Of a stretch of DNA of 64,000 bases, positions 1 through 14,800 are shown in pieces. Source of the DNA: Casuarius casuarius (taxonomy: Eukaryota > Chordata > Aves > Casuariiformes > Casuariidae). The stretch covers positions 355,267 through 419,266 of the forward strand of contig PTFA01000055.1 in the NCBI GenBank assembly GCA_003342895.1. Direction: 5' to 3'. Under the pieces are notes generated by a model that was not told the origin of the DNA, ran no database searches, and was given only the letters and a program-made list of their open reading frames with translations. The position numbers were made by a program, and so were the translations under genes. Every line of letters begins with the position of its first letter. Position 1 is the stretch's first letter.

Positions 1-1960
1 CTTGAACCTCCACACATGGGATAACTATGCTAGCAGTTACATCAGCCTGACACATGCATGAAAAAGCATGTGTCCATGTTATTCATCCTCCATGTTATTT
101 CATCCTCCTGTAAGCCCCCATTTCCATGGATGTTGCACACCAAAGACCTTGTTGCACAAAGGCTTTAAGAACAAAGAAAAGCTCACCTCATTCTGTGGAC
201 TTCTGAAGTTCTCTTACCTCTGTACCCAATGGCTATGTAACAACTAACCACCAGCTCTTAACCCCATGATGTAACACTGAAATGAAAGCATTACTTCTAG
301 GTATGCACACAATTCACTTTTTGTTATCCAACTCCAAGTATAGCTCTTTTTGGCTTTATCTGCCAAAGTTCTTTAGGTCTGCATGGGTTATTGATTGTAT
401 AGCACCCAGATAATTAAGCTAATCTTAGAGGGAACACAATAATTACATGTAAAACAGGGTGCCACTTTCTTCTCATTACAGTCAAGAAGGGCTTTGCTTT
501 TGACTTCAAAAGGAACAAAACACTATCTATGCATCCACAACAACACCTTTTGTTTAAACAACCAGAAACTTTTGCCTGCTAGTCTAAAAAAAAGAGAGAG
601 AGAGTCTCAGTGAAGTTATTTTCTGTCACTGGCTCTGAACACTGGCTTAGTCATGCCTAGTTGCATGACTAAAACAATAAGAAACAGATTTCGATTATTT
701 CAAGATTTAGTTTTTCGTTTTGGAGCAACCAAAGTTTTTTAGGCTGAATGAAAACCATGCTGTATTCCCCCAGAAATGTGGGGTCTGGCGCAAAACCCAC
801 TGAACTCTGTTCAGGTTCTTCCCCCTAGTCCATGGGTTTTGGATCAGGTCCTCTGATCCTGTGCTTGTAAAAGCTGTTGTTGTTTTGGCATCTTATGTTG
901 TTTTCCTACCTAGCACCATATTTTTAGAAATAAAGGATTAAAGATTAAGAACAATGTTGAGGAAAAATGGATTTTACAGGTGAAAAGGATTGTAAATTGT
1001 GTCAGTGTGTGCTGGAAAGCTCCTCACAGTTCTCATGTAAGCTAGAGAGATGCTGCCTGCATCTCCAGAAAGCAGACATTCCCTGCCACAATTTTTAAAA
1101 AGAGGCACTTATCAAGCTACGCATTGTTCAATCACACAAATACTTTTTTTTTTCCAGTTTTCAGAAAGATATTTTGCTCATGCCATATTAGAATGACAAT
1201 GGCATCTAAGTCAAGGCTAAGCCCATAGCAGAGTGATGAGCATCCTATCTGAATGTGGCGTACATGTATAGCTGTAGCACAAAGCATCATTTTTATCTTT
1301 TCACATCCCCTGGATGTTTGCTGTAATCATCCAGCAATGCCATTTTCAACAGGAAAAAGAGGTAGAAGAAACACTTGTAGATTGGAATGTTGCATCAAAA
1401 AATAAAGGAAAAAAGGATTAAACCCTTTCTTGTATGTGTTGTACATTTTCTACACATGCACTCATGGACACAGACACAGACACACAAACCAGGCACTGAA
1501 TAGGCTGTTTGATATTTAATCTGAATGCAGCTGTTTAGATATTTGTTTGGTCTGTCTCTGGATTTTTCGTTAAAAATATGTGGTTAACAGCAGCCAACCT
1601 GATTTGCATGTGTGTGTGTCTGATTTGTTCACCGCTATGCCTCCTGTGTCCTACATCTTAATCACATCCAGGCACCCGCCCCATTACATTACCAGAAGGG
1701 AAGTGATGGACATCCCTTGACTCTCTTCATGACCCCCTGATAATCCTGTTTCACACACAGGCTCCCTGCTGTATGAAACACAAAAGCTGCCACTGTAGTT
1801 CTTTACTTCCAGTCGATATTCTGACAGACTTGATCTAGCAAATTAGTATGCTGTGGTAGGGGCACGACAAAAGACCCTTTTGACACACTCTGAATCGATA
1901 CAAAGGCCAACAGAGAGCCATTTCACCGTAGTTCTGTTATTTTTCCCCTTTTGATGACCC

Positions 1961-1984
1961 TTCTTCTTCTTCTTTTTTTTTCAG
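1961..1984 (+). repeat. Pyrimidine run (TTC)n-T(n) ending in CAG
   Basis: About four TTC units run into a stretch of T and end in CAG at 1,982-1,984. The arrangement matches a strong splice acceptor, but the sequence downstream has no long open frame and no matching donor that I can defend. I therefore record it as a low-complexity tract with possible acceptor shape only. Confidence 0.5.
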
Positions 1985-2325
1985 CTTGTATGACCTTGTC
2001 AGATTTAAAAACATAATGTTAGAAAAGTCATCCTTGCACAGGAGAAAAAAAATCTAAACATGCAGAAATGCAAGAATACCAATGTAAAATTAAAATACAG
2101 CTGGATCAGAGGAGTAGAGATTTTGTGTGTGTGAATTTTTGTCCTTCACACTGCTGAAATCTCTACATGCTTCAACTGTCAGACTATAGAAGCAAACAGA
2201 CTGTTCTGGGCATGAATGTTGTGTCATATCTGAATAATACTATCCTTTCTTTTAAGAAAGATGAACAAATATCTTAGAGTATTAAAAATGTCCCTCTCAG
2301 TCATATTTCTTGGTATCAGAAGGAT

Positions 2326-2353
2326 CTTGCAATAGTCTAATACTTGCAATAGT
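2326..2353. repeat. Two-copy short direct repeat, 17-bp period
   Basis: The 11-mer CTTGCAATAGT occurs at 2,326-2,336 and again at 2,343-2,353. This looks like a small local slippage duplication with no evident function. Confidence 0.7.
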
Positions 2354-5300
2354 GTTTCACAGTTCAAAAATCCAAAGTCATATTTACTTTATTTCCACCT
2401 GCTTATGCTTAAAAATTTTAATTGTATATATGCTGATGTTGATCATACTATGCAAAGAAAAACAGTTTTCAGCATGTGCTATATAAAAAAATATATAAAG
2501 AGCAACTTAATTTATATCTGAAACTTTATCTGCAGACATTACACTTGTTCAAAAATCATGACATATTCATATAGGAACTACAGAATTAACTGACTTTTTA
2601 ATTGATCTTTTAGCAATATTATTGTATGTGTTTCTCTAGCCACACTGTAAGAATTACTCATTTGTTCACAGTCACTGTCATTTTATTAGCTTTACACCTT
2701 AAACAATGTAAATGATTTTATATTGTCTGTATGTATGTAATAGATTTACATGTTAGTCTTTAGGAAAAACACATAAATATGGACAATAACGATTGATCCC
2801 AGGGTAGATGCTTAAGTGTAACTGTATCCAGGTACACACAGATGTTACAGCTTTGCCTTATTGTCATCTGAAAAGTGTAACTATGCCATAATAAGGCCTA
2901 ATTCACTTAATTTACATCCTTTATATATTTCTTAAACAATTTTCTTTTTCATACTAACAAAGTAAAAAAATACTTACTCAAAACCACTTTCTAAACCTAA
3001 TCTTCAAATTTTAAGTTTTCAAGCTGAAGGAAAACTTAAGTCAATAAAAAATGAGACATTCCCAGCTTTAGAAAGCACTTTACTGTAACTCACAAAGAAG
3101 CATTTTCCAAAAATACAGGTGCACAAATTACTCCTAGTATTTGCTGTACAGTATGTACATTTGACCTCTGCTGCACTTCAGCATTTTTCAACACATAAAC
3201 CTTGTTCTCTCAAACAGAACAACTATATGGACACAAGGGATAAAGCACATTGCATAAGAAATTCAGGCCACTTCAGACTACTTTATTGTAGTATCCATAT
3301 TGACATGATCTCTGTGAGTTCCATGCTTGCAGAGAAATATGTTGCATTGTAACTCCAAGCCACTAAGACAGAATATTGCTAATATGGACAGTGCTTCTCT
3401 GAAATATATTAATATTCTCCCTTCTAGGAAAAAAATCACAGTATATGGTAATCATTTTAAAAAAGGTTAGTCTAACAGCTGTGACATGACTGCATATTAG
3501 GAACAGCAACAGATGTCAATGAGATCCACTTTTTCTTAAGTAGGGTCCTTCTTCCTTCCCTCCAATAGAAAACAACCAAACCAAACAGATATAGTAAACC
3601 TCAAGCTGGTTACTCCAAATGTTGCATGGCAAGTTTTATAACTCAAATAAAATACCTCTACTGGTATTTTAAGCCTCAGGTGACCAAAATGGCCGATTAC
3701 TTTTCAAAACCTTTTTTCCAGTTGAATTTTCTTTTTTCCCTCCATGCAAAACCTACGATTACAGGCAGCTCATCTCTAAGACCTGCAGCATGACAGGTGC
3801 AGGGCTGGAAGCAGCCAACATCTGGAGAGAGGGGGAAGAAAGAAAGGCAAAAGGAAGAGGGCTTGCCCTGGTGTTGGTTCTTCCCAGTCATGTATTTTAG
3901 TGCACAGTTCACTATGTAGGGACTGTTTGCCACCACTGCCTTCACTCCCTACTTAGCCTTCTTTCTCTAATTCTGCCCTAGCGGGATGTGCTCTCATGGG
4001 GATTGGTGCTCTCCTAATTTCCAGATTTATTGTTCTAAGATCCTCCTTTTGCCATTTTTATTTATCTCAGTGTTAACATTGTTGATCTGCCTTGTTAATG
4101 TGCTAGAACTGCTTTAAAGCTGCCAGGGCATTGCCCAGCATCTGCCCTGTGTTTGTGCCACCTCAAGGACTTGCCCTACAGACTGGGCCTCATTTTTTGC
4201 TGTGATTTTGTACCACTAAAAAGACCCTTAATTCTGTCTTTGATGGAGTATATCACTCCAAATGCTGCTTTCTCCTTCAGATAGGGCAGTATCATGTTTT
4301 CGGCCTGTAAGGTAGGACTAAGCACTCTGTCATCCAGAGGACTGAGCAAAAATCACTGAGACTCCCATGCAGTTCTGTCCATCTGAGACACAGAAGGCAG
4401 AGTGGGATGTCAGAATACTTCCTCAGCAAATCAAGTGAGGTGGGCACAGGAAGAGCAGCAGTCTTGCATCTTCTGCCAAACTTTTGAGAGAAAAATAGTG
4501 CAAAAATGCAATAAGACAATATCAGGCGCTGGAGAAACAGGCAATATCTTGACTATCAGCTAGTAAATCTCATTGTTTTATATATTGTTTTAACACACTC
4601 AGTACTTGTGGTACATGCAGATTTTCATGTCTCTGTGGTGGAATTGTGTGTGTTTTATTAGTGCCTATTCTTTATTACCTGAAGTTCTTTATGAGTGGCT
4701 ACATCTATACAGTACGGGAAGTTCTAATAATATGAGTAAATTAAAAATGTCCCTAACATTTCTCTGGGACTGACACCAACTGTAATACTAAATTCTCTTA
4801 GTCACCAGTAGAGAAAGGCTGCCTTTTGGGAATGCTGTCTGACCATTGCTTCTGTGCCAGGGAATAGTTTGGGAGATATTTTGCTACCACAAGCCAAAAG
4901 TGTACCAGGGACTGTTCTAACACATTGACAACATGGATGTTGATGAATTCTAGTGCCCGCAAATATTTCTAGGCACTGTTTAATGGAATAGATATAGTCT
5001 GCTGCTCCCATAACTCAGCTGATCTCAGACTTTTCCACTTCAAAGTGTTTTTCCCAGGTGGCTCACAGTTCTGATAGGAGAAGCTCGGTGTCTATTCTTC
5101 CATGCTTTCAGAATAAAAAGAGGAAACTCAGCTGGTTAAAAATGCATCAATAGGTCTCACTGTGATTTAACAGAAGTTTCATATCTCCACTGACTTTAGG
5201 ACAGTCTGTCCTCGTTTCCATTTACTTGAAATCAGAATCAGTCTGCTACATATCGACTAATACCTACTGCATGAACATCAATTTTTAACATCTCTAAGGC

Positions 5301-8300
5301 AAATAGTGGACAGTATCTTGGAGTTTGTCTTCTCTTAAACTACTCATTGACCTCAGAGAGAGTTTCATCCGAATATGGGTAGAAGGATTTGACGCAGGAA
5401 ATGTAAAACCTTTTATTTCATATAGTGGATGATGACAATGTGATATGCTACTTACATAAATATGTTTTCAGATTAGTGTTATTTATTTGCTTTTACTGCT
5501 TGCCTCATCTACTATACTACTACAACTGTCTGTCTATATGTTTATGCTGCACTCCTACCCAAGCTCATTGTAGTTTACCCTTAGTATGCTGCTTGCATAA
5601 GAGGAATAGAAATCACTCCTGCTTAAATCTTTCACTTCTTGCAAGACTCTTTTCTACAGCTTCAGTAAATGAATCATGATGTTTATTTTTTCCTCATCCA
5701 GGAACCTCAAGCCACTGACACAGCATGTAGTCAGCTAGATGTCAACCTCTATTAATAGGAACATGTAAACATAATCCAATATTTAAAAAACAAACACTCA
5801 AGAACTGTCTTGCTGTACTTCTAGAATGAGCTCTTCAGCTGGTGTGAATCTGCACTGAGGAAGTGCTGGACAATGGCACACAATGTATCTATGGGGATGA
5901 TAGAAATCGGTTTTGAGTTGATGGTGGATCCAGCATGCTTCGCTAGCCCATGCAGGTGAAAACCTCAAGCTGGCCAAATAAGAGCAGGAAGGTGCATGGT
6001 CAGACCTGCACTCAAAATAGATAGAACAGTTTGTCTCTTCTGCCTATCACTGCCTGTGAGTGCTGGGAAGACAAAAGGCAAAGAGGAAATAGAATGACCT
6101 AAAATAAGGAACCGGAAGGCAATGAATACCCCCCTCACTTTTTCTTCATAATATTGTCAAGGATTCCTGGCAGGTTTTTTTTGTAGTTCACGCTACAGTT
6201 GCCTCCATACCATTATCTAACTCTTATCAGACAGCAGTTTTGATACCAGTTAGCATGTAAGCCTGTGTTTATATTATTATTGCTCTACCCTATAACAAAA
6301 TGAGAAAAACTCACCTTGTCTCTTCTGGAGAAACTATGGAGTTCTACTTGGAAATATCAGGAGTCAACATAGAAAATTTCCCTCTAAATTAATTGAAAAA
6401 TCTGCCACTAGATTGGCTGAATTTATTCTGACCACTACTGCCACAGTGCCATGCTGCAGACCTGCAGGACACCAGAGTCCATCTCCAGTGGCTCCAGCAC
6501 ATCTCCCTCCACTGACCTGCCAGAGGTGACAAGGTCTGAAGGGGTTTGTCATGGAAAAGCTTTGTGTGGACATGGCTGGGGAAATACATTGCAAAACTTA
6601 AGATGAATACAGGAAAAGGAGTGGAGGTTTCAGGCACACTCCTTTGCCTGCGTTTGGCTGGTCAAATTAAACAGTTTGCTTAAAGGATGACTTTATCAAA
6701 GGGTTAACACTCTTCCTCCTCACAATATTTTGTTCTCAATTGCTGGCAGACCGAGTCTGCATCCTCCCCTCCCTCCAAAAAAAAGAAAACAAATATGAAC
6801 AGGTTTGACATTTCTGATATGTTCAAGATTAAAAAGAGACAGAAACCAAGAATTTGGTTTTGCATTTTCAAAAACAGAAGAGGAAAATAAATAAATAAAT
6901 AACCTCAAGACTAATTTCAGGGAAAATAAAACAAATCAACATTCCTTGCAGGTCACCTTTAAAACTTCAGGCTGCCTTTCTTACTAAATTGTACTTATAT
7001 TCACTTACAAATCTCCTCACATATTACAGATTTCACAAGTGACTTGTGATGCTGAATTGCTATGGTTGTTTATACAATTCCCATGTTATTCATTGTGTGT
7101 CCCTTTGCTTTACCCAAATTGGAGAGAATACACTTTCAAAGTAGCTGTCAAAGTGTGACTCATCTGGCAAGTCAGTAATTACATTTCATAAAGTAATATG
7201 CCAGAACACAGAAAATTCATAAGATTTGTAGAAGGTACTGGGATGTATGAACATAGATTCCTATCTGCTCCTTTTCATAGTTCAAATAATTACAAAAAAA
7301 ACTTTACAGTGTAGAATCAAATGAATAAACTCACCGCTTAAATGCAAAAGGAAAAATACAGTTTTCAGGATACAGAAAAAAGGATTTCAAGGAAATACTA
7401 AAAAAAAACCCTCTACCTTTTAAAGTACATTTAAAAAGGTATAGTATTAAAAAAATTTCCTAAACATTGTTTTCCTTTTGTTTCAATTATCTCCCAACAT
7501 TGGGGCGTTACTGCTCATTGCTGCTATTGAGACAAATATTGGATTAATTTGGAGAGAGCTGACATCAAGGGCTGAATAGAGAACTCACAGCTTTAGTCCT
7601 TAACCTTTGGCTAGAGTTAGACTTCACAGTTTCTCCTTCGTAACAGCTTTTTATCTCTATGGATCAGGCATAGACGGCAAGACACTAGAGCATGTGTTAC
7701 TGGCGAGCTACACAGCCTTTTGTCCAAAAGGAGAAAATATATGAATGCTTCTCTTCACATTTGTGCCTTTGAATGCAGCCTTGGGATAGAGGTGGCAACC
7801 CATCCCAATCACTGGTTTTAGAAATAAGGTGAAAATGAAAGGAATATGTTTGCTTTTAAGCAAAAATGAACAATTTCATTGCAAAGAAACAAACAAATTG
7901 TATTTTGTCTCAGAAGAACTATCCTACAGGATTGGCACTAGCAGGAGAGGGGACCTGCTCAGTTACACTCTTGTTATGACACATGTAATATGCATCACAG
8001 GGGGAAATGTTAATGAGGATTTAAGGGGACATAACAACCCCATTAGCTCTCCTGATAAATCTGCCCTGGAGTAAATGACAATCCTTGCCATAGAGATTTT
8101 ACTGCTGGGCAGATCAGCAAGAGAAAAGGGAAATGGAAATTGTTTGTGAATAGGGCAAGAATTGTGAAGGTTATGCTAAATCAGAGATTATAACTTTAAA
8201 GAGGTGGGATGCACATGGGAAATTAACATTTTTCACATTCTTTTGCTTCCCATTAAAACTAATCAGACCTCCATGACACAATGATTTCATCAATTACCTG

Positions 8301-11300
8301 GACAGGATTCTGCTCTTTGGAAATTATTCTAATTCAGAATCAGCTGAGATACTAAAAACTCTTAGGCATGCAGCAGCTCAAGGAAATCCCTGCAGCATTT
8401 AACTAAGGGCCAGGGCTATTTCAAAAATAGTAAGAAAAAATTTGATTCATCTCCACTCTGTTATATTTCTTCAAACATAGCTGTATTTGTTTGTGTAATT
8501 ATACAGTTTTTATTTCCCAGAACAGGCTCTTTAGTGGCTATGGGCAGTGTGTCTGTTCATGTGTGTATATGGATGCTTCTGATCTTTAAATCTCTTACTA
8601 TCACTTGCTTATATTGCTCCTTTTCTTCTTCCTCTCTGTCCTTGAGCAATCAGGTCAATAGCTACAGCCAAACTTGGCAGCTGTTAGAGCAAGATGTCAA
8701 ATGTTGAAATATATATTCTTCCTGCAGTGGCATCATGGCCTGTGGCTAGTCCTTTGTATGGATTCACTGCCAGCAATGTGGTTGTGTTCAGTGCTGACTG
8801 CTTACGGGTGTAGAACTGCCTGTAGGGTTATATCAAAGTCATACTGTTATGTAGCTGACTATGTTGCTTCCACTCCTTAGATGGCATCATTTTCTGGCAC
8901 TGATTTAGCTGCATGATATTTTCTCACATCCATTTTTATACTGCGTGCCAGACCCTCTGACAACCCCCTCAGCTCTTTGAATGTATCTCTTTGAATTAGT
9001 CTTGTATTATCCCGTTCCCTACTTCTGGAGAAAATGTTATTAAACCAACAAAGATATAAATAAAACCATGGAGAACAAAGAAGTAGCAAGACTCATTCTT
9101 GAAAATGAGTATGTGTAGTTCTGATTTTTAGCTTTTGCCTTCACACAGACTCCCCAAGCTCTTTTGTTAAAATATTGTTTTTCTTGATGTATAATTAAGT
9201 AGCCAATCTTCCTTGCTTTACTGCTACAAAAATGATATATGCATTTAGTGCATTTTTGCACTAAGGTGCACAAAGTCTCTTCCTTAGTTTTTAAGCTTCT
9301 CAGAGCAAAACTATATTTGAAGCATCATGAATACATCCAGGACCGTATTAATAATTGACAATAATCTTCACAGCAGAAACGAATAGATATCCTTGAAAGT
9401 TTAATTAAAACCCACTTTGTCTTGCAGAGAAGCTAAAAATCATGATATTTTCCATCAAATCTTTCAGAAAGGACATATATATTATTAAGGCCAGAATTTG
9501 TCTGAATTATGTTCTGAAACAATTTGTTTTAGAAAAGTCCTTATCCTTGGGATCCAGTCATTGACTGAAGACATTATCAAAGAGTTTGAGGAAAAATGCA
9601 GAAGAGCATCCCCATGTGACGCAGCCTGCTACCTCTGAGGCACTTGGAGAACACTAGGGATGGAAGGTAACACTCATACAGAAAAAAAATATTAGGAAAT
9701 CTATTAGTTTCTCGAAAGATTTTTTTTTCACTGCTGCCATGCTTGGGAGACATACAAGCACGTTGGCATAGGATAGTCTTATGTATAGGCCCTGAAATCA
9801 ACATTTTACTGACATGCTTGTACATCTATTTGAGGCCAGAGTTTGTTTCCTACCAAGATGAGGATTTGGGGGATAAAAAGTGGCATAACTTTCCTCCCTT
9901 TAAAATACGCTTTAAAAATCCGTTTCTAGGAACTATAAATACTGGGAAATGCAGCTAATCCCTTGGACCATATACAAGCAGGACAAGAATTACAGATGAG
10001 GGTCCTGGACTGGATAAGAAAAACATGTCTATTGGTCTCAATCATGAAGTTTTCCTTCAGCAAAATAATATCTTCATGTTAATCAAAGTCTGAGAAAGGA
10101 ATGCAGAAGAGAAAACATTTTCTGAAAGATTAAGCATAACAGGAGTTGAGTTTGTGAGCTTATTAACTTACTTCAGTTGCATTCTTTGGTAACAATTTTC
10201 TTTTTAAAAATTATTTTCTTTGAAAGTCTTGTCTGCCTGCCAAGTGTTTCTCAGTACTTTGGCTGTTGTTGGTAAAATCAGGCTAATTTATTCCAATCTA
10301 GGAAGTGGATTTGTCATTATAGATTAGAAATCCAAAATCTAAAATAAAATTTGTAGATATAATTTCTGTGGGCAGACTCTTTCTTTCAATTCAGTTTTTA
10401 AATTATAGCTGTGAAAACGAAATCTTCCTGAACAGGCTTGATCTTTGCTCCTTTGAGAACGATGCTTTCAAAAGTTGAGCAAGGAAAGTACTGCCTACAA
10501 AGCTTTCTTCCAACATCATGCATGTATATTATCTGGGTATATCAGGCAAGTGGAGAGATTCAGGCTTGGATTCTCTTGCCTCTTAGTACCTCCATAACTC
10601 TCAAAGGCCACAAACTACAAAGGGAAAAGGAAGTTTCAGGTAAATGTTCAGTTTTTCATTGTGTTTCTAAAAACTTCATTGGTATACACAGACATGTTAA
10701 TAAGAAATATTGTAATAAGAAAGACGTATCAGTAATAAGAAATACTCCCAAATTTGCTTCTATTTTCGAAAAACTCATACCTGAGCAGACAGATAACATT
10801 TTTATTACCCAGATGTTTATCTAGTGATAATAATTTGAATTCATGTAAACCTTTGATACAGACAGTTGCATTACATTCTGGCAAACTGTAATAAATTCAG
10901 CCATGCTGTGCATGAAAGCTCATATACGAATTTTACAATACATCACAAAATTAATATACTTATCATTTTGTATTCATTATTCATCTATATCTGTGATTCT
11001 GTTTGAACTATCAGTATTCCTCCTGTGGGCAATTTCACTGAGTCAAAATTTGGCTTTTTGTTCCTTTGTTCTTATAACTATTTGTGGTCATGTATTCCTA
11101 TGATGAGTTTGCATTATACATCTCATTAATAAGTGCAACAGAAGAAAATAAATGTCTTATAAACATATTTGCTAGGAACATACTCATTTAGTGTGTAAAT
11201 AACTGAATTTTAAAACTGCTGAAATCAAGTAATTTACAAAATTACAAAATAAAATGCAAAATCTGACAGTGAGCAATTTTATACTCTTCTGCAACCGAAA

Positions 11301-11510
11301 ATAGCAAGAACATTTTTATATTTCATCTCCGAATGCTACCAATGGGATCTGACCTAGATTTAAACTCTTATCTCCAGAGATGAAAGATCTCTACATTAAT
11401 CTACTGTTGCTCAAACATGTGACTTCACATATATCAAGAGGGAGCAGATTATAAAGTTGAACTTCAGTTGCTTATCCTTTGTGCTTCACTATAGCAGGGT
11501 AATGACATGA

Positions 11511-11579
11511 TCCCCCTCCCTACTCCTCCCCCTCCCCCCACCCCCCCAAAAAAAAAGAGGGAAAAGAAAAGAAAGAAGC
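11511..11579. repeat. C-rich tract switching abruptly to A/G-rich tract
   Basis: From about 11,511 to 11,547 the plus strand is almost pure pyrimidine with runs of 5, 3, 3, 5, 6 and 7 C. From 11,548 to about 11,579 it is almost pure purine, beginning with a run of A. On the minus strand the first part gives five or more runs of three or more G separated by one to a few bases, which fits the intramolecular G-quadruplex pattern. The two halves are not mirror copies, so classic H-DNA is less likely. The run-length composition is seen directly; the structure is inferred. Confidence 0.75.
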
Positions 11580-11812
11580 TTTAATCCTCTCTGGTACAAA
11601 TTTCCCTAATATTCAATAATCACTCCCTGTCTCCCTCCCTGGGGAGATGTCTGGTAGCATCTGTGCCAGCATATGTTAGACATCTCTGAGTGGGTCACTA
11701 CCTCATTTTGTCACAGACTCCTCTATCACCTAGAGAGACAGCAGCATCCCTCCACAACACAGTGCTCTGCAAGGCACAGCACTGCCACGTCTCTCTCAAT
11801 AAACTTGGTTCA

Positions 11813-11868
11813 GTACACTTTAACCCACTCGCTGTACACTTTAACCCACTAACTGTCGTTAACCCACT
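11813..11868. repeat. Minisatellite-like tandem repeat, three copies of a 21-bp unit
   Basis: The 17-mer GTACACTTTAACCCACT is present exactly at 11,813-11,829 and 11,834-11,850. A diverged, shortened third copy starts at 11,855 and keeps GTTAACCCACT. All three starts are 21 bp apart. The array translates in a 69-codon frame (11,690-11,899) only because its unit length is a multiple of three, and I do not regard that frame as a gene. Confidence 0.8.
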
Positions 11869-11899
11869 CTTAACTGAACCATTTTCAAAAGGGGGTTAG

Positions 11900-14800
11900 T
11901 ATTAGTGAGAGATTCATTATCATGTGTATTGCTTTAAAACAAGTAAGCCCTCAAATGCTAATTTCAGAGCTGTACCTGAGAAGAAAGGAAAAAAAAAATA
12001 GGTCTCTATAGGTCACTTAATATAGTTTAAATGCTTTGTAAAATGCACAGATAATTTGCAAATAGGTGATGTTTCAAATCTCACTTGTAAGTCATTTCTA
12101 TGGCAATAGATTTGTTAATGGCTGTGACAAAGTCTGCTTTTTTTTTCCTTAATTCAGCAAAATTAGACTGAAATATCTGGCTGCATTAGCTCCTGGAAGT
12201 TATTTTAGAGTCTTTTTTTTTCAGGTGTTGGTGCAATGATACATTTAGAATTGTTTTCAGCAGAGGTGCCATTTCTAAAATGTGCAACCAGCTTTTTTCC
12301 AATCTAAAGACTCTTTCGTCTGCTGTTTATTTCAGGCCTATCTCTAGTTTTTCTGTGATCATGGCTGACTCTCAGAAAGTTTTCAAGATAATTTTCTACA
12401 TAAGGATCCAAAAGTAAGACACAAACCCATTTTCTAAAAATGCACAATAGTCAACTTATTAGGATTGCTCTCTTAATATTTCTAGTGATTATCTGAGTCA
12501 GGATGGGAAAACCTAAACTGTTGTGTCTATATGACAGAATATTCCATTTTTGCTACTGCCTGTGCCTTTCAAAGGACTAAAAACTGCTCAGTGATGAAGT
12601 TGTTAAAATTTCATTGAAGTCAGTTTAATTTTGAGTGCACTTAAGTCATAACTAGGAAGAAGTTATTTTACCTTCAATTTCATGAGAAATAAGTTGAATA
12701 AGTGTTAAAATGTTATCCTCTAGGTTTAGATTCTGATTCAAAGTGTGTTGAAATAAATGGGAGGTGGTCCTTGGTCCTCTTTTTTTTTTAAGATAGCACT
12801 ATGGTAATGTAGGACTTTTTCCTTTTATGTTGGTCAGAAAAAATGTCCAATGACTGAAAATGGGATTCAACAGTCAGTTTAAATTTATCACCCTTCATAT
12901 TGAAAATACTTTCTCTAGGCTGGCTGACCTAGAACTATACCATTATCTAAACTAGTGGCTTCTAGACTTTGAAAGATGATTTCCTAATTAGAAGAATGAA
13001 ACCAAATATACTTCTTCCCATCCCTCTGAAACCTTACCATATGTTGCTAAATCCCCATCCAGTTCACACATCACAGTACCTCTCTGCAAGAGATAGCTCT
13101 TCACTGTCATGTGAACAAACTATCTTCTGGATAAAGAAAGGCTGAGCTAGAGAACTCAGCTCTATTCTGTATCATGATGCAGCATAAAATGGCTATAAAT
13201 TTTTTAAAGAGCCTTTGAAACTCCTCTGATGCACTTACAGACACATAGTCATTATAACATTGAGAAAGTTCTTGAAGTGCAATGTGTTCATCCAATCAGG
13301 TTTAAACATAATGTGTGCATCATCATAATTAGTGGCCTTGTAATACTTTCCTCTTCCCCCAAATCTCCAGATTACTAATTTTTTATTATGAGAATATAAA
13401 TGTCAATACTCTGATTTCATACATTATTTTTGAACAGAATTGTTGCTGGAAGACAGCAAAATGTGGACTAGAATGACTGTGCTCGGGTACTGTGGTATAA
13501 ATCCAGACTTATAGAAGGATAATTAAGAACAGAATTTGAACAAAGTGTTTTAAATATATATCCAATGCTAGAACTGAGAAACTGAAGAACAGCTGAGCTT
13601 GTGAGTGCCAGACTACTGCTGAGTTTAGAAACCTGTGACAATAGGGGTTAACAATGGAAAACCTGATAGACCTGTAAGTATAGTAGCATGAACAGCACTG
13701 CTATAATTGCAGTTTTCTTTCTTCCTTGTTATATAAAAATGAATCAATATCCAAGTAGAAGCTGAATAAGAAATTTGCAATGATTTGTACTACTCTTCAA
13801 CAGGGATATGACTTTTTTGACTCTTAAGTCAATTGTCTGGTTCAAAATTATTACTGGACTATTTTCTAAAGCATGAATTAAACTTTGCCTGAGAAGGTAT
13901 TGTCAAGCAAAGGATAGTTCTTAGTGTTTTCAGTGGCATGTTTGAATAATCATGCAGAATTTCTTTTTGCTACTGAGTACCTTAATAAAGAATCAATACT
14001 GCAGCAGGCCTCAGAGGAGTGGATCTCCACACAATCTTTTGCTTGGTTCAGCTGACACTGAGAATATCATGTAAAGATGTGCATGAGCATTTCAGCTGGC
14101 TTGTCCTCTTACTGATTAGAACTAGGAAGATATTTGATTACAGAATAGATGGGCAACGTGCTTTGCCATCCATTCCCAATTTAATTTGCAATTTTGTTGC
14201 ACTCTAAGATGTGACTGACAAGTTATTAGAGTTTTGCATTTGGAGGATAAAGTATGAAGTGAAATAAAATAAAAATTAGAAAAGAAGAATTGAATGCCAG
14301 AGAATAATATCCTCTTATCTTCACAGTTGTAGAGTACTGTAGTGGCAATCATATCTGATGAGAAGAGGTTTCGAGTGAAGACATGTCCTGATGGTTATCA
14401 TAAATAGATTCGAACTGCCATACAGATGTCATTCATCTATAAGAACTTGTTTATGTCTATGCTTTCCACTTGCATAAGTCCATACAAAATCTTCAATGGG
14501 CATATCTGAGACTATTATTGATAATTAATTTACATTAGCCACACTTTGTTTGCTCTGGCTTGCAAGCCCTAAATTGAGTATTTGTCCGTATGTATTAGAG
14601 TTCTTGTGAGATTGACAGGTATATGCTTTAAAGGCCTAAGCAGAGTGCAGGTGGTGAGAAACCAGAGTATGATATAAAATAGAATCTCTAGCCTTTATTC
14701 TATTACTCTGTAAACCTTCGATCTTCTCTACAGGACTAAAGATACAGGAGGATGAAGGTTGAGACAGAGAAAGTGTGACTAGTCATAGAGACAACTAGGA

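Larger units (their letters stand above)
1..11500. other. AT-rich non-coding sequence, no gene seen
   Basis: I find no supported gene in this stretch. Reading frames open from ATG are all short (the longest is about 128 codons at 10,438-10,824) and none has a domain, a signal peptide followed by a plausible mature chain, or repeated cysteine spacing. Small items seen are a short GA run near 592-606, a (TTC)n/T run ending in CAG at 1,961-1,984, an octamer-like ATTTGCAT at 1,602-1,609 and a 17-bp-period direct repeat near 2,326-2,353. The rest reads as unique intergenic or intronic sequence. Confidence 0.7.

Noticed and set aside
10438..10824. 128-codon plus-strand frame as a gene
   Set aside because: No motif or family resemblance; length is within what chance gives in 64 kb.
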